Below, in pieces: positions 35,143 through 47,578 of a DNA stretch of 64,000 bases (position 1 is its first letter; every line of letters starts with the position of its first letter). The notes under the pieces are model-generated. The model was not told the origin of the DNA, ran no database searches, and worked only from the letters and a program-made list of their open reading frames with translations. The DNA lies in the NCBI GenBank assembly GCA_027924645.1, contig BSBN01001149.1, forward strand, positions 1,674,001-1,738,000, written 5' to 3'. Both the position numbers and the translations under genes were made by a program. This DNA is from Cunninghamia lanceolata. Lineage: Eukaryota; Streptophyta; Pinopsida; Cupressales; Cupressaceae.

Positions 35143-36350
35143 TTTTTTTATTGATGAATGGGGTCAATGGAGGTCATGACCTTTATTTAAAAGGAAATAA
35201 CAAAAACCAAAGCTATAAAAATATATTCTAGGTGAAAAAAAACATGAAATACTAATGAGGCCATGATGCATGTAAACTAGACCACATTACCTATCATGTA
35301 GACTAAATGTTTTATAGAATCCTTGAATCAAATTTCACTCTATTCATACCCATTTTAACATGGGATTAAAGAAACATGTTATGTGAATCAAAAACATTTT
35401 TGTTTGTATTTTTCACCATCTTCTACACAATAGTCCATGATCCATGGTCTTTCTCATCATTAGGGGCCAAAGAAGAAGGTTGAGAACCATAATCAGTCAA
35501 TGGAACTTTCACTACCAAAACTACCTTACAAGATGGAGAAGATATTTACCTCTACACTAATGAAGAGTCCATTAAATTTCTTGAGTACTTGGATGGTGTG
35601 GGGATAACATTCAATTACTAAGAGGGATTACATGAGGAGAGACCATCAGCTATAAAATGATGAGAAAGAAAATCTTTCCACCGAGAAACTTGACCAATTA
35701 ATTTGTGTTTGTGTGTAGTGCAATCAACAACAACATGTCTTATTTCATAGTCTAGAAGTTGGATATAAAAGTGATCAACCACTTTTACAATAATTTATGC
35801 AAGACGATATTTCAAAATATCTAAATCAACAAGAATGCGAGAAAAGATTGTGTGATTGAAGTTGGATGCAACTTTAACTATCATCAGAAAACACCCTAAA
35901 GAGTTTCCAATAGCTTCAAAATAAAAATTGATTCAAAACTAAAGCAAAAGGTTTGGTAGTTGAACCCAAATCACATTTAAAGATTGACTGATGTGACTAA
36001 AAGTAGGATACCAAGGTTTAAGCATAAGGTAATGATGCCCCCAAATCTAAAAATGATTGCAGAGAATAGCATCATGGTCTTTGATAGAATTGAAAACCAC
36101 TATAAAACTCCCTATGCACATAGATAAATCTTCAAGTTTTCTTCCATAATGGGTTGTCAAAATTCATAAATCTATTTGAGTATCTCTTGAAGGCCAATAC
36201 AAAACAATTAAAACTACCAATCAAACCTTTCTCTGCAAAATATTAATCTCCTTTAATCACTTACTTCTTGAAAACAAAGCTAGGGGAATATTTAGTGCAA
36301 GATAGAGGATTGATCTTTGACTTAAAGGGAGATTGCAATCTCATTTTGAT
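35143..36350 (-). pseudogene. LINE (L1-type) ORF1 fragment with DUF4283 domain and poly(A) end
   Basis: Reading the minus strand from about 36,170 to 35,690 gives an L1-type ORF1 pattern. DHDAILCNHF is followed by LKPWYPTF, then an IWVQLPNLLL stretch, FEAIGNSLGCFLMI, and HTIFSRILVDLDI. These are the hallmark positions of the plant DUF4283 RNA-binding domain; stops interrupt it. The copy ends at a T run on the plus strand (35,143-35,149), that is a short poly(A) on the minus strand. There is no endonuclease or RT, so only ORF1 and tail remain. No target duplication was found. Confidence 0.7.
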
Positions 36351-36772
36351 AGGGTCTAAATTATTTTATATAACCTTAATGTTATGGGTTGCCACATTCA
36401 CATAATATTTATTCTTTGAAACCCCTAAATTTGTTGTTAGTAAAATAAGTATACAACATTATGACATAGTACAACATCATAAAATGCAAGTGAGTTGCAA
36501 AGATATAAATTAATTTTTTTATTGAGAAGCAATATAATTTAAAAATAGAATAAGTTGTGATAAACAAACTATTTGAACAAGAACAATTGATGTAAAAACA
36601 TTCAAATAATAACAAATTTTTACTCTAACAAACTACGTGAAGTGTCCATCATTTAGATAGCAAAGACACACATGACTACAATATGCCTTGAGATCATCGA
36701 AGAATTAACCTTGAAACATTTTCAAATAATCAAGTTATTATCAAATTAAGCCTACAAATACCTAATTTCTTG
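36351..36772. other. no gene recognised; flank of element C
   Basis: AT-rich sequence with one short hydrophobic minus frame (36,409-36,615) without motif. It ends with TCTTG at 36,768-36,772, the left target-site copy of element C. Confidence 0.5.
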
Positions 36773-37626
36773 TGTGTGATCCAAAAATTTGAATAAATGT
36801 AAATGTTAAAACAATGAAATGCATTACCTTGACCCAAATCTTTAATACCTCAGATAGATGCATGCAAGATTGATTGATTGAGTGATTTGATATGTTGATT
36901 GCTCAATTTAGCAGCATAATATTAAGATGAAGATGATAGATGCAAAGATAATGAATGAAAGATTGTGGAGAGATTTTAACAGCATAAGGATACTTGAATG
37001 TAGATGATGCAAAAATTCAATAGAATAAGGGTATTTGAAGATTAGATGATCAGACAAATGGCTTGTGAGGGGGTAGATTTATAGGCAATGGCTAGTTCAA
37101 ATGGATGGTTGAGATTGAAAAGTTAAATGCATGACATGGACAACTAGGATTGATTAGTTAATCCCACTCTTCAAGGGAGTTGTATTCATGTGACACGTGT
37201 ATGAAGGAGAATAAAGTTCATGTGTGATTGTGTACACAAAAACTTTTATTTAATAAAATTAAGTCTTATTAGTTGTACATGTGAAGGATATTAAATGAAA
37301 GTTGTACTACCACACATGATTCAATTAAGAGGTGGACAAGTGTTGGAATGTGATGAGAGGTGAGGATCTAATTCAAATATTTTATTTGAATTAGTTGGAA
37401 AATTAATTAAATAAATAAGATTTATTTAATTAATTAGAAAGTGGGATAAGGATGAGATTAAGATGGGATTTTAATTAAATAAATAGGATTTATTTAATTA
37501 ATTGGCTAATGGAATTAGAATGGGATTAGGAGTAGGATTAGGACAAAATGGATAAAATGCTACATGATGTCTAAGTAATGTATTTGACTAGGTGTTCCAA
37601 GACATGGACAAATTTGGGTGTCTACA
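36773..37626 (-). repeat. 3' LTR (left) of element C
   Basis: Plus strand TGTGTGATCC...GTGTCTACA; read on the minus strand it starts TGTAGACACC. It has a CTATAAAT TATA box on the minus strand near 37,077-37,084 and two TTAATTAAATAAAT hairpins at 37,395-37,505. It aligns along its full length with 45,905-46,763. Confidence 0.9.
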
Positions 37627-37645
37627 TTTTTCCGCTCTTTGAGAT
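37627..37645 (-). other. polypurine tract of element C
   Basis: On the minus strand AAAGAGCGGAAAAA lies immediately upstream of the TGTAGACACC start of the left LTR. It is nearly all purine and in the right place. Confidence 0.7.
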
Positions 37646-40633
37646 GATGTTCGAGATGATGAGATATATGTCGAGTAACATTATTTCAAAGAAGCTAAGG
37701 TATGATAGAGGAAAATGGATGGGATGATGGAAAGATAGGATGATGATGGAAAGATAAGATGAGGATGCTCCCTCGAGAGGATAGGCGGGTTGGACAAACA
37801 TGGGTAGGCTCTCGAAATGAAAGGGATTGGTTAAGGAAGATAGATAAGGGAATGGATAAAAGAAATGAATGATGTGTTATGTTGCAATGAAAGGTGAGCA
37901 ACCATGATGTTTGATATAGCACTAGATGTTGTGCACCAAGGTTTAAGGATCAAGGTGATGATGTGTCTTGTGCGCTAGCGTAATACAACCTTGTCTAACG
38001 TACAAGGAAGAAAACTTAGAGCATTAAAGTCCTAATGCACAAAAGGTATGATATGACCTTAGATGCAAAGGATAATGCAAAAAGCTACTCCAACATGCAC
38101 AAGATATGAATATTAGCTGGAAATATACGGATTTGATTCAAATGCAAGATAAAATGATAACACACATAAGAAAGCAAGAAAGCATGCACAAATGATTCAA
38201 AAATAAACAAGGTATTGCCCCTATCAAGTTGTAAAGAAATGATTAATTGATTGATTGATTGATAGTAATGATAGTGTTGTCATTGCGGGGAATGATATAT
38301 CCCTAGATCAACACAAGGATGCGGGAATGATATATCCCATTGAAATTGATGATGAGTGATGATTGATTTGGTTTATGACAATGTTAGGGTCAAGACCATT
38401 GATGTGATTGGATAATTTAACAAGATTGATTGACTTGATTGGTATGGATTTAGGATGGCTTGGATTTGAATCTTCACTTGGAATTTTGGATTGATATGAT
38501 TTGAATGATGAATGGGATTGACGTAAATGAATGTGATTTGGTTGAATTTTAGGTGTTTATTGATGAGGTGGGAGATAGATGATAGAAGTAATGAGAGATG
38601 GATGAAGATGATGATTGGTGAAGATTGGATGAAGGATGAAAGATGGAAGAGGTGTATCACCCGTGCTTGAATCTAGGTACTTCCTTCATATCCTAGATTG
38701 CTTACATACCCTGTATCCATGGGATCAAGACACTTAACGATAAAGATGAGATGTAGTTCTTATAGTGTTTTATTGATGGTGATGATGAAGGTGGATGGAC
38801 TGATCAGGTTATGGATTGATTGGGATTATGGAATGTTTGATGATATATGATGTTATTGATGAAATGATATGGATTGGATTGATGCGATTTTGATTGATTG
38901 ATAGATTGGCTTGATTTGATGATTTTATTAGATTTGTTTTGATGGATTTGATGTGATGGATTGTTTGATGATGATTGATCTTATTGCTTGGATTTTTGTT
39001 GGATATTTGATTTTTTTGTATTTTGGAAAATATTTGATTTGATTTTTTTTTTTTTGCAATTTTAAAAATATTTGATTTTTTTTGTGTTTTTTGACATGTT
39101 TTGGGATGACATTGGATGACAATTTTGATAGCCTTTATGCTAGACACCAATGACAAGGGAAAAACAAGTCTAGATGCAAGGATGGAGGTAGGATGGATGG
39201 ATAAAAAGATGGGTTATAGTAAATGTGATGATAGGCTCATGATAGATGGATGGGTAAGAGGACTCATGATAGATGGGTAGATAAGAGGATAGGCCATAGG
39301 GGATGGGATGGAAGGCTCAACATAGATGGAGGGATAAAAGGATAGACAATAATGGATGGAATGGATGTATGCCTCATAATGGAGCTAGGATGTGATCTTC
39401 AAAGAATATGTCGCATAAGAATAACATGTCCCATTCTACGTAGTAGACTTAGGATTTTACATGACAAAGTTCATAACAAGAGGATGATGATGTGATTGAT
39501 TGGAAAGGATGAGGTATATCAAGAGAGATCCAAAGAATATTTCAACATTTTACCCCCATGTATTTATCAAGATCAAAAGGAAGAAAGGAGGATGAATGGA
39601 CTCAATAGGATAGGTATATGGGTGTAATGGCTAAGGATGGTAGGATAGGATATGGAAATATAGGACATGATAAGATGGAAAATGATAGGTTGGAAATGAT
39701 AATATGGATGGGACAATGTGCCCCCAAGTGTAAGTGACATAGAAGATCAACCTACACATGATGCCTATTTGCTAGGTTTTCATCATGGTACTTATCCAAG
39801 GCTACTAGGTTTTCATCGTTGGACGAAGGGGTTTCCCTTTACTATTTTGATTTTTTTTCTTTTCTTTTTTTTTAAATTTTTTTTTCGGAATGGGATATTT
39901 GGATAGGGTAGGTGGATATGGATAGGAGGGACTCAAGTGTCTAGTTCCATAAAAGGTGATAGTGTCCCACTAGAGATGAATGTTGTCGCATGGACCATGT
40001 CAAATGTCATTATGCTCATAGATGTTGGTAGGGGATTTCATGAAAGGGAGATGGAGTAGGTAGATAGTGGATTATGATGTTGATTATGCAAGATTCATGC
40101 AAGGATGGATGGATGGGGGATAGTGGACTATGACAGGGATTATGTATGGAAGGATAGTGGATTATGATGTGGATTATGTAGGATTTATGCAAAATCATGG
40201 ACCATAGGGAAGTGATGGGAAAGATATGTAGGATAATGGTTGAATGATGGGGAGATGGATGGATGTAAGAATGGAATCATGACCAACGGTTGAACACACC
40301 AAGATAAACATTGAAGCTTTTGATTGGAAGGTGGTGTAAGAAGCAATGGATATGTTTGCTTAGTGGATGGGTGGTTTAATAATTTAGGAACCCACATAGA
40401 CTTGATATTTTTATGATTTTTGTTTTTCTTGTGGGATTTTTAGAACTTTTGAATGGAATTGGAATTTTGGATGGAAGGGGATGGTTGGGATTTTTGAGAG
40501 GGGGATGCCTCATTTGACTTGCTTGATTTTTGCTTAGGGACCCAAACCATTTTGCATTTGGACTTTTCTTGTGAAGGAAGGGGTTTGGATAGCTTTTTGG
40601 ATGTATTATGGTTCAATTATTTGCATTTGTGCC
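37646..40633 (-). other. 3' non-coding region of element C, strongly strand-skewed, with small tandem repeats
   Basis: The plus strand here is dominated by GATGGA, GGATGA and ATGATG words and is poor in C. Open frames on the minus strand (for example 38,373-38,660 and 38,809-39,156) are therefore Ser/Ile/His/Asn-rich artefacts. Small tandem repeats occur at about 39,190-39,380 (units of about 57-75 bp) and 40,060-40,195 (GGATAGTGGATTATGATGT, three copies). No pol motif was found. Confidence 0.65.
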
Positions 40634-43230
40634 CTAAGGCATGAGGACCCTTAGGATTTTTGGTAGGATTGGTGGTTTATGGGTAAAGGCATACAAATTT
40701 TTACTTTTGAATCCAATGGGTTTGGTGGAATGATTGGAAGCTTCATGTTTACATGATGTGTGCATTTGTTGGTCATGATTAGGATTGTAAGGGGTTTTAT
40801 GGATGATAGGGATATTAGGTGTTGGGAGCAATGGAGGTAAAGTGGATGGAGGGAAATTAGGAGTTGGAAGGAGTGGAGGTAAATTGGATGGTGGAAGATG
40901 TATGGTCACATGCTTTAGACACTTGTAGGATAATGGTGGTGGAATAGCTACATATGTTTTGAGTATATGGTGTGGTTTGTGATGGAAAGTGGACTTAGGA
41001 GGCATGGAGGAAGTACCAACATCTTTGGATTGATTACCTTGGGGTGTATATCCAAGGCCATATGAGCATGGAGGGACCTTGACATGTATTAGCTCCAAAA
41101 TACCTTGTTCATGAAGGCCTAGGCCTTTACCTTGGTAGTTCATGTTTTGGAGTATGTGATGGACTATGGGACTAGGTGTAGATTGAACACTAGACTTGAG
41201 TTCTTTATTGGATGGACAAGGTGAAGTGGATAAAGGTTGTTGTTGTCCTAAGGAGGAACACTCGTGGATGAAGGTGGTAAGACCAAGGGGATATGATGGT
41301 GGACTTGAAATGGGGTTGGTAGTGGATGTGGAAGGATCATTAGGATCTTGATTATGTTCATTATGCTCACTAAGATCCAAGGTATTTGTTTTATCTTCTA
41401 TGATTGCTCGGGAGGCATGTGTCTCATCATGACAAGTGGAAGCTTGCGCATTAGGGCTAGATGGACAATGGATAGGAGAAATTTAGATATCTTGCTCATG
41501 GATGGTTATGGGAGTAGGGATATGTGAAGTGATAATCTTTTGATTATGAATTCCATAAATTATGGCTAAAAGGATCATCATGGTTTTCATTATCATAGAT
41601 AGAACCTTGATCATAAATGTGAGCATACATAGGATTAAGTGTGCTATGAATGGGATAAATTTTCTCATGAATAGGATCATGATCATAGATAATATCTTGA
41701 TCATAGAAATATATAGGTCATGGATGATTTGAACTTAGAGATGCTTTGATCTTGATTTGGATGAGGGCTTGATGTTTCCACATGCTTTGGATTATACTCT
41801 TGACATAGCTCTTGATTTTGGATGGAAGTGGAAGTGGGAGACTCTTGGATGAACTTGATAGGCTCTTAAGGGTTATCGACATGAGGGTACAATGGATTTT
41901 GACTTAAGCTTATGGTGGGAGGCTCTTCAATGGACTCGAGGGGCTTTTGAGGGTTATCAACATATGTGCATGATGGAGTTTGACTTGGACTTATGATGGG
42001 AGCCTCTTCCATAGACTTGAGGAGTTGTGGGCCACATGATGGGATTGGAAGTCTAGACATGGTATTGGAGAACTCATTGGGAGGCTCAAGGATAGGTGTT
42101 TGATGACATGGTGATGTTTTATTCCTTGCTAGCACCCATTGGATCACATCCTTTGCAAGGGTATGGTTGAATGGACAATATAAGGGATGAATAATAAGGG
42201 TGGATGGTGTTGTAGGCTTAGGATTAGGATTTTGATTGGATGGAGGAGACACATGGGATTGGGATGATTTGGCATACTCATGGGAGTTATGTTTGTACAT
42301 CTTGTAGATTATTGAGATAAATATGGGGCATTCATTTGTATTATGACCTTCGCTCCTATAGTATGCACAATAGTCATATTCCTTGTAGGAAATTTTCTCA
42401 CATGGTTTGATGGTGAGAAGTTCAATGAGTTTTCTTTTGAGCATCTCTTGTAAAACTATCTCAGCTACATACTTTGGTGAAGGATTAGAGTGAAATGGTG
42501 ATGAAGGTAATGGGGGGCTCGATGGGTTGTGGATCAATGGACTAGGATTGGAATCACATGGTGGTGTTGAGATAGGACTAGTAGGCTCTTGGATTAGCAT
42601 TTGAGTGGATGGTGATGGAGGATACTCATAGGATGCATGATCTAGATTAGAATTTGCCTCGTCAAAGGATATTAGGTCTTGCACAGGATAACTTGGGCTC
42701 ACTTGTTCTTGTGGTGATGTGGGTAGATATGTTGGTAAAATGTCTTGGGGTATGGATTGTTGTGGATGTTGGTTGATATTGGAAGAAGTGTAGTATGATG
42801 ATGTGGAATTGATTTGACATGTTGATGGATTAGATTGGTATGAAGTGGGATAAGTTGATATGGAATTGATATGATAAGTGGATGAATTAGATTGGTATGA
42901 AGTTGGATAAGTTGATGGAACATTGACATGATAGGTTGGTGGATTAGATTGGTATGAAGTGGGAGGTGATGAAATGTAAGGTTGAGGTGGCATTGGTTGA
43001 TAGTGAATGGATAAAGGATGTGTTTGTTGGGTTTGTGATTGACAAGTGGCTATGAAGTTTTGGGCTTGGGCTATGAGGTGTTGTATTTGAGGTGATTGGC
43101 TTGTTTGAAGTTGTTGTTGGATGAAGGATTGTAGTCATTGAATGATTTGTTGGTCTAGGGGTTGTGGTTCTTGGTAAAGTGCTTGGAGGAGGCCTTGGAA
43201 TTGGGGTACTATGTTTTCTAATGTTGGCAT
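40634..43230 (-). pseudogene. gag-like ORF of element C: Pro-rich repeats, zinc-knuckle variant, G-patch
   Basis: The minus-strand ORF starts at ATG 43,230 (MPTLENIVPQFQ). It has one in-frame TGA (a likely CGA change, near 43,136) before the 375-codon open run 42,993-41,866, and then a TAA, a shifted segment and the 248-residue run 41,380-40,634. Features in order: a Gln-rich start; an in-frame 57-bp (19-residue) repeat with TYPTSYQSN at 42,780-42,960; and a Pro/Ser-rich stretch. A zinc-knuckle variant, CAYYRSEGHNTNEC (42,327-42,367), has Tyr where the second Cys or His is expected. Last is a G-patch at 41,045-41,164 (YQGKGLGLHEQGI ... CSYGLGYTP). G-patch motifs bind nucleic acid and occur in some retroelement and betaretroviral proteins. 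The role here is inferred. Confidence 0.75.
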
Positions 43231-45904
43231 GGTATCACAATGTGTTTAAGGATTAATACCCTTTGGCAAATGCTTGACTAGGATTATGATGATGATGTGG
43301 AATGATTTGGATGGTGATTAGGAAGGATGATTAGGATGAAATGGATTGGACTGTGATGAAAATGATGATGTGTAATGATTAGGATAATGATTAGAATGAC
43401 TAAGGTGATGGTGATTAGATGAAAGAGGTGATTATGATGAAAAATGATTGGGATGTGATTTTTCTTGGGATGATTTTGATGTGATTGGACATGACTTGGA
43501 TATGATTAGGGTTTTTTAAGGATGGAGGTGATTTGGAATAAATGTGTTGACTAGGAAGAATGTTTAGAATGATTTGTTTATGTGTTTGGTGTCTATAGCT
43601 TGATTTGGCAATTTGCAAACAAATGGTTACACATGTACACACATGAATCACTCACGCAAGACACATAAGCAATTTTGACTTTGAAAATGAAATGTGATGA
43701 TTAAACAAGCACACGTGGAAGACACACCAACAAGCCCTATGACTAGTCAACTGGGTATGGCCAATTAGGTCTTTCTCTAGGTTACACAAGGTTGACTAGG
43801 GAAATGCAATGAAAGTGAAATAGTAACCCACCCTTCACCTTCACTTCCCAAAAGTATAAAGTTCTTTGGGGCTTAGCTAAGAGTGACAAGATTTCAACTC
43901 CCAAGGAGGGTGTCTTTCAATTCACACCTCGATTGAGGTCGTCCCTTGGAGTGGTGTGTCTCCAAGCAGGCCTCCTAGAAGGGGTATGACAAAAGAAAAT
44001 CAAGTGAGGTGCTTTTGATCTCCAAGATCACCTTGTGGTGCGAGAAGATAGCATACACACACACACACTTGATTCACACTCGCAGTTGTTAATTTCCTTT
44101 AAGAAATTGAAATGCGAGTTGTGAAAATGAATGGATGAGAGGTGTTTTTGATTCTCAAGGTCACACAAAGCGCATGAGAAGAGCATACACACCTCTAATC
44201 ACATGCAAATTCACCAAATAGTTCAAGCACTTGTTCTTTTTAATCCCAAGTCAAAATATGTGATAGAAGATAATTGTTCATTTTATACCCAAGTCAAGAT
44301 GTGAAAGCAAGCAATGTTCATTTTAAGATGCCCAAATTCAAGTGTGTTACAAACAAGATTGATTATTGAAATTAAAAGATGAAATATTAGAATGTGTGCA
44401 CCCAGAAGTTTTCTTGTTGTTGTGACTGATCCAAATGCTGCTATAGCTCCTATAATTCACCTACAAGCCACAAAATAAAAAAATGAACAAGTAAACTTGC
44501 AAAGAAGAAAGCTATGTGAAAAAGATGAAGTCTAATAAAATTTGATTAAGATGACCTGATATAGATGAATAAATTTCATAAACATAATCTAGAGGAAATT
44601 CTATGCACTTTTTAAAAAATAGTCGAAATCGGATCAATTTTGCTCAAGATATGTTTATTTGAAGTTTGAAAAGAAGCTAAACTTTGACTATGAAAATACC
44701 TGATGAAATGACAAAATCACCTGATAAAACTATTGCCATAGTGAAGCTAGATGAATTAGCTTTCCAACGAGTCCTTTCGTGCACAATTTTGACATGTTTT
44801 GACCTAGTTATGATAAAAAGAAAAAAATGCCCCTATTTGGGCATGTAGGATGAAGGGGGGTCAAATTGGTTGTTTACCTTGACTGCTAGTGGTCTAAGGG
44901 GTCTTGGTCATATGCAACTGGTTAATAAACCATGATTTTTTAGGTGGTTTGATTGGTTGTTTGAGCTTAGGACAGCCTCCGATCGTCCATATGGCTGGGG
45001 TTGGTGGCAAGGTAAAAAAGAAGGAATGGGTTTTAGCGGTCACAAAGGTGACCGAGGGTTGAGCCTAAAGGAGGCTACCTACCCAATTGTAGAGGTGGGC
45101 AGCCAAAGGTGGTGACGTCACAGAAAAGAGGGTGTCAACCTCGAATATCAGAGGTGACTGATTGTTGCTTGGTAGCAGAATGGCGGCGTTCGGGCAGAGA
45201 TAAGGTTTTTTGAGAGAACAGTGATGATAACACAGGGAATGGCAATGGATAACAAAGGGGTGGAAACTTAGGGTGTTGAGGTCGTTGAAGGTGGTGACCA
45301 AGTGTGCAGGGTAGTCTACGGTTTCACAAAGGAGTTAGGGTTTTCAATAGGCGACGATCTGTGATCATAGGCAACAACAAGGTTAGGGTTCGTTAGTAGG
45401 GTTTAGAATTAGGATTTCAGTATTGCGATAGGGGACATCACAAATCTGCCATCATCAAAAATCAAAAACCTTGCAATCAAAACCCTAATTTCATTAACCC
45501 TGTAATAGTCAAAATCTGAGAAATCACACTTTGCAATGCAAATCATCAATGAAAACTCAGCAAACCCATTACAGTGTCTTTGCACAGGGAAGATCCAGAC
45601 ATCTGCAGAGGTGTATGGCAGATCCATATGGTATGGATCCGTACGGATCACTGGTTAAATTTTTTTTCAAAAAAAATCAAAAATTTCACAGTCACCAAAC
45701 CTAGGCAAGTTTATAGTCAAAATTCATGGAAATAGCCTCTTGGACGCAATGGTGAGGTCAATTTCAGACTTGGAGGTCACTTGCAACAATTCACTCCCAA
45801 AACTTGACAAACTAGGGTTACAAAAATGCAAATTTTTACAACAAAAACCTGTAAAAACTATTGATTAGATCCTCAGAGCATGTTCACGTCAGATTCACTA
45901 GAAA
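43231..45904 (-). other. leader of element C
   Basis: About 2.7 kb lies between the 5' LTR and the ORF. 43,930-44,060 matches the leaders of elements A (2,755-2,900) and B (inverted, about 30,450-30,520), including a shared AGGCCTCCTA word. 43,231-43,560 continues the GATGATG-rich skew. 44,880-45,660 is less AT-rich and holds short frames (45,065-45,301; 45,409-45,651) with no motif. No canonical primer-binding site was recognised next to the LTR. Confidence 0.55.
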
Positions 45905-46763
45905 TGTGTGATCAAAAAATTTGGATAAATGTAAATGATAAAACAATGAAATGCATTACTGTGACCCAAATCTTCAATACATCAGATAGATGCATGCAAG
46001 ATTGATTGATTGAGTGATTTGATATGTTGATTACTCAATTTAGTAGCATAACATTAAGATGAAGATGATAGATGGAAGATAATAGATACAAAGATAATAA
46101 ATGAAAGATTATGGAGAGATTTTGATAGCATAAGGATACTTGAAATGTGGATGATACAAAAATTTGACAGAATAAGGGTATTTGAAGATTAGATGATCAT
46201 ACAAATGGCTTGTGAGGGGGTAGATTTATAGGCAAGGGCTAGTTCAAATGGATGGTTGAGATTGAAAGGCTAAATGAATGGCATGGATGACTAGGATTGA
46301 TTAGTTATTCCCACTCTTCAGGAGAGTTATAGTCATGTGACAAGTGTACATAGGAGAATAAAGTTTATGTGTGATTGTGTACACAAAAACTTTTATTTAA
46401 TAAAATTAAGTCTTATTGGTTGTACATGTGAAGGATATTAAATGAAAGTTGTACTACCACACATGATTCAATTGAGAGGTGGACAAGTGTTGGAATGTGA
46501 TGAGACGTGAGGACCTAATTCAAATATTTTATTTGAATTAGTTGGGAATTAGTTAGAAAATTAATTAAATAAATAGGATTTATTTAATTAATTGGAAAGT
46601 GGGATAAGGATGGGATTAAGATGGGATTTTAATTAAATAAATAGGATTTATTTAATTAACTGCTAATGGAATTAGGAGTGGGATTATGGCAAAATGCTAC
46701 ATGATGTCTAAGTAATGTATTTGACTAGGTGTTGCAAGACATGGACAAATTTGGGTGTCTATA
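45905..46763 (-). repeat. 5' LTR (right) of element C
   Basis: Plus strand TGTGTGATCA...GTGTCTATA; the outer dinucleotide has changed from CA to TA. It carries hairpin repeats at 46,555-46,660 and the same promoter segment as the left copy. Followed by the target copy GCTTG. Confidence 0.9.
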
Positions 46764-47578
46764 GCTTGGACCAAAGCACTTTACCACTAGAGAAAGTATT
46801 GTTAATCTTCTTGCAATCATATATTTGATGTAGTAATTGTCTCTCACAAAAGTATAGCAAAATGGAATCTAGAAGAAAAGTGTACCTATGTTATATCTTT
46901 CCCCTTTTTCAAATGAGTCTTCAATGTCATTTTAAATGGAACAATTTGACCATTATAACTAGTTCTCAACTTTATAATTTAAAGTCTGAAATAAATGGTT
47001 TAAGTTCAGATGAATTAACCTACTTGTGACTTATTTTTTTAAATATATGAGACATAAGACTCACTTTATAACTTAAACTTAAGTTATAAAACAAAGTTCA
47101 CCTAGTGATTTTATAAAAATAAAGAGACCTTTAAAAATCATAAAGTGACTCTATAAACTAAAATAAAGTGACATTTATTTCTTAAACCATGTTGTTGACA
47201 AAAGGGGTCACTTGAACCATAGGTCATAGTATATTATAACGCATTACCTCAATAATTTCATGGGTGGGGGCCCACTTTAATCTAATATTTTAGCCCAAGA
47301 TAAAGAGGTAAGGAGCGCTTCCTCTCATCATTCTATGCCCATTAACATCTTCAACACCATGGACTTTATTAGAGCCATGAAACAACCCAACCAAGACATA
47401 TCATCAAACAATGTCCACCTACCATAGTCATTTTGAATATAACATGTTTATCATTTGTAATGAGGACAATAAATCAAATTTGCATGATATGATATACTAA
47501 ACGAAAAATCACCATAAAAAATCTATGAAAACACATCATTCATATTACCAAAATCACTAAAATTAATGTCTATTGAAG
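46764..47578. other. no gene; AT-rich with a perfect foldback
   Basis: There is no coding signal. At 47,066-47,089 an 11-bp perfect inverted repeat (TTATAACTTAA / TTAAGTTATAA) with a 2-base gap is surrounded by further CACTTTAT/ATAAAGTG words. It could be the relic of a small foldback or MITE element. Confidence 0.4.

Larger units (their letters stand above)
36773..46763 (-). mobile_element. complete non-autonomous LTR element C (10 kb) with G-patch gag-like ORF
   Basis: Direct repeats of 854 and 859 bp (36,773-37,626 and 45,905-46,763) enclose 8,278 bp. The flanks carry TCTTG (36,768-36,772) and GCTTG (46,764-46,768), a 5-bp target duplication with one change. On the minus strand the order is 5' LTR (right), leader of about 2.7 kb, gag-like ORF with zinc-knuckle variant and G-patch (43,230-40,634), a 3 kb purine-skewed non-coding region, a purine-rich tract, and 3' LTR (left). 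No RT, RNase H or integrase motif is present. The LTRs look roughly 5-7 percent different by eye, so it is older than the gag-only element. Confidence 0.88.

Noticed and set aside
38373..39156. Ser/Ile/His/Asn-rich minus frames inside element C
   Set aside because: They come from GATGA/GATTG word repetition on the plus strand and overlap in several frames, so they are compositional.
39718..39906. Plus-strand frame with a repeated LLGFHH/LLGFHR pattern ending in poly-Phe
   Set aside because: The repeat is a short tandem duplication of CTAGGTTTTCATC and the Phe run is a T-rich tract; no supporting context.
45595..45655. Palindromic ATATGG/GGATCCGTACGGATC stretch as a regulatory site
   Set aside because: A local GGATCCGTACGGATC palindrome is present but isolated, in the leader of element C, with no repeat or gene near it.
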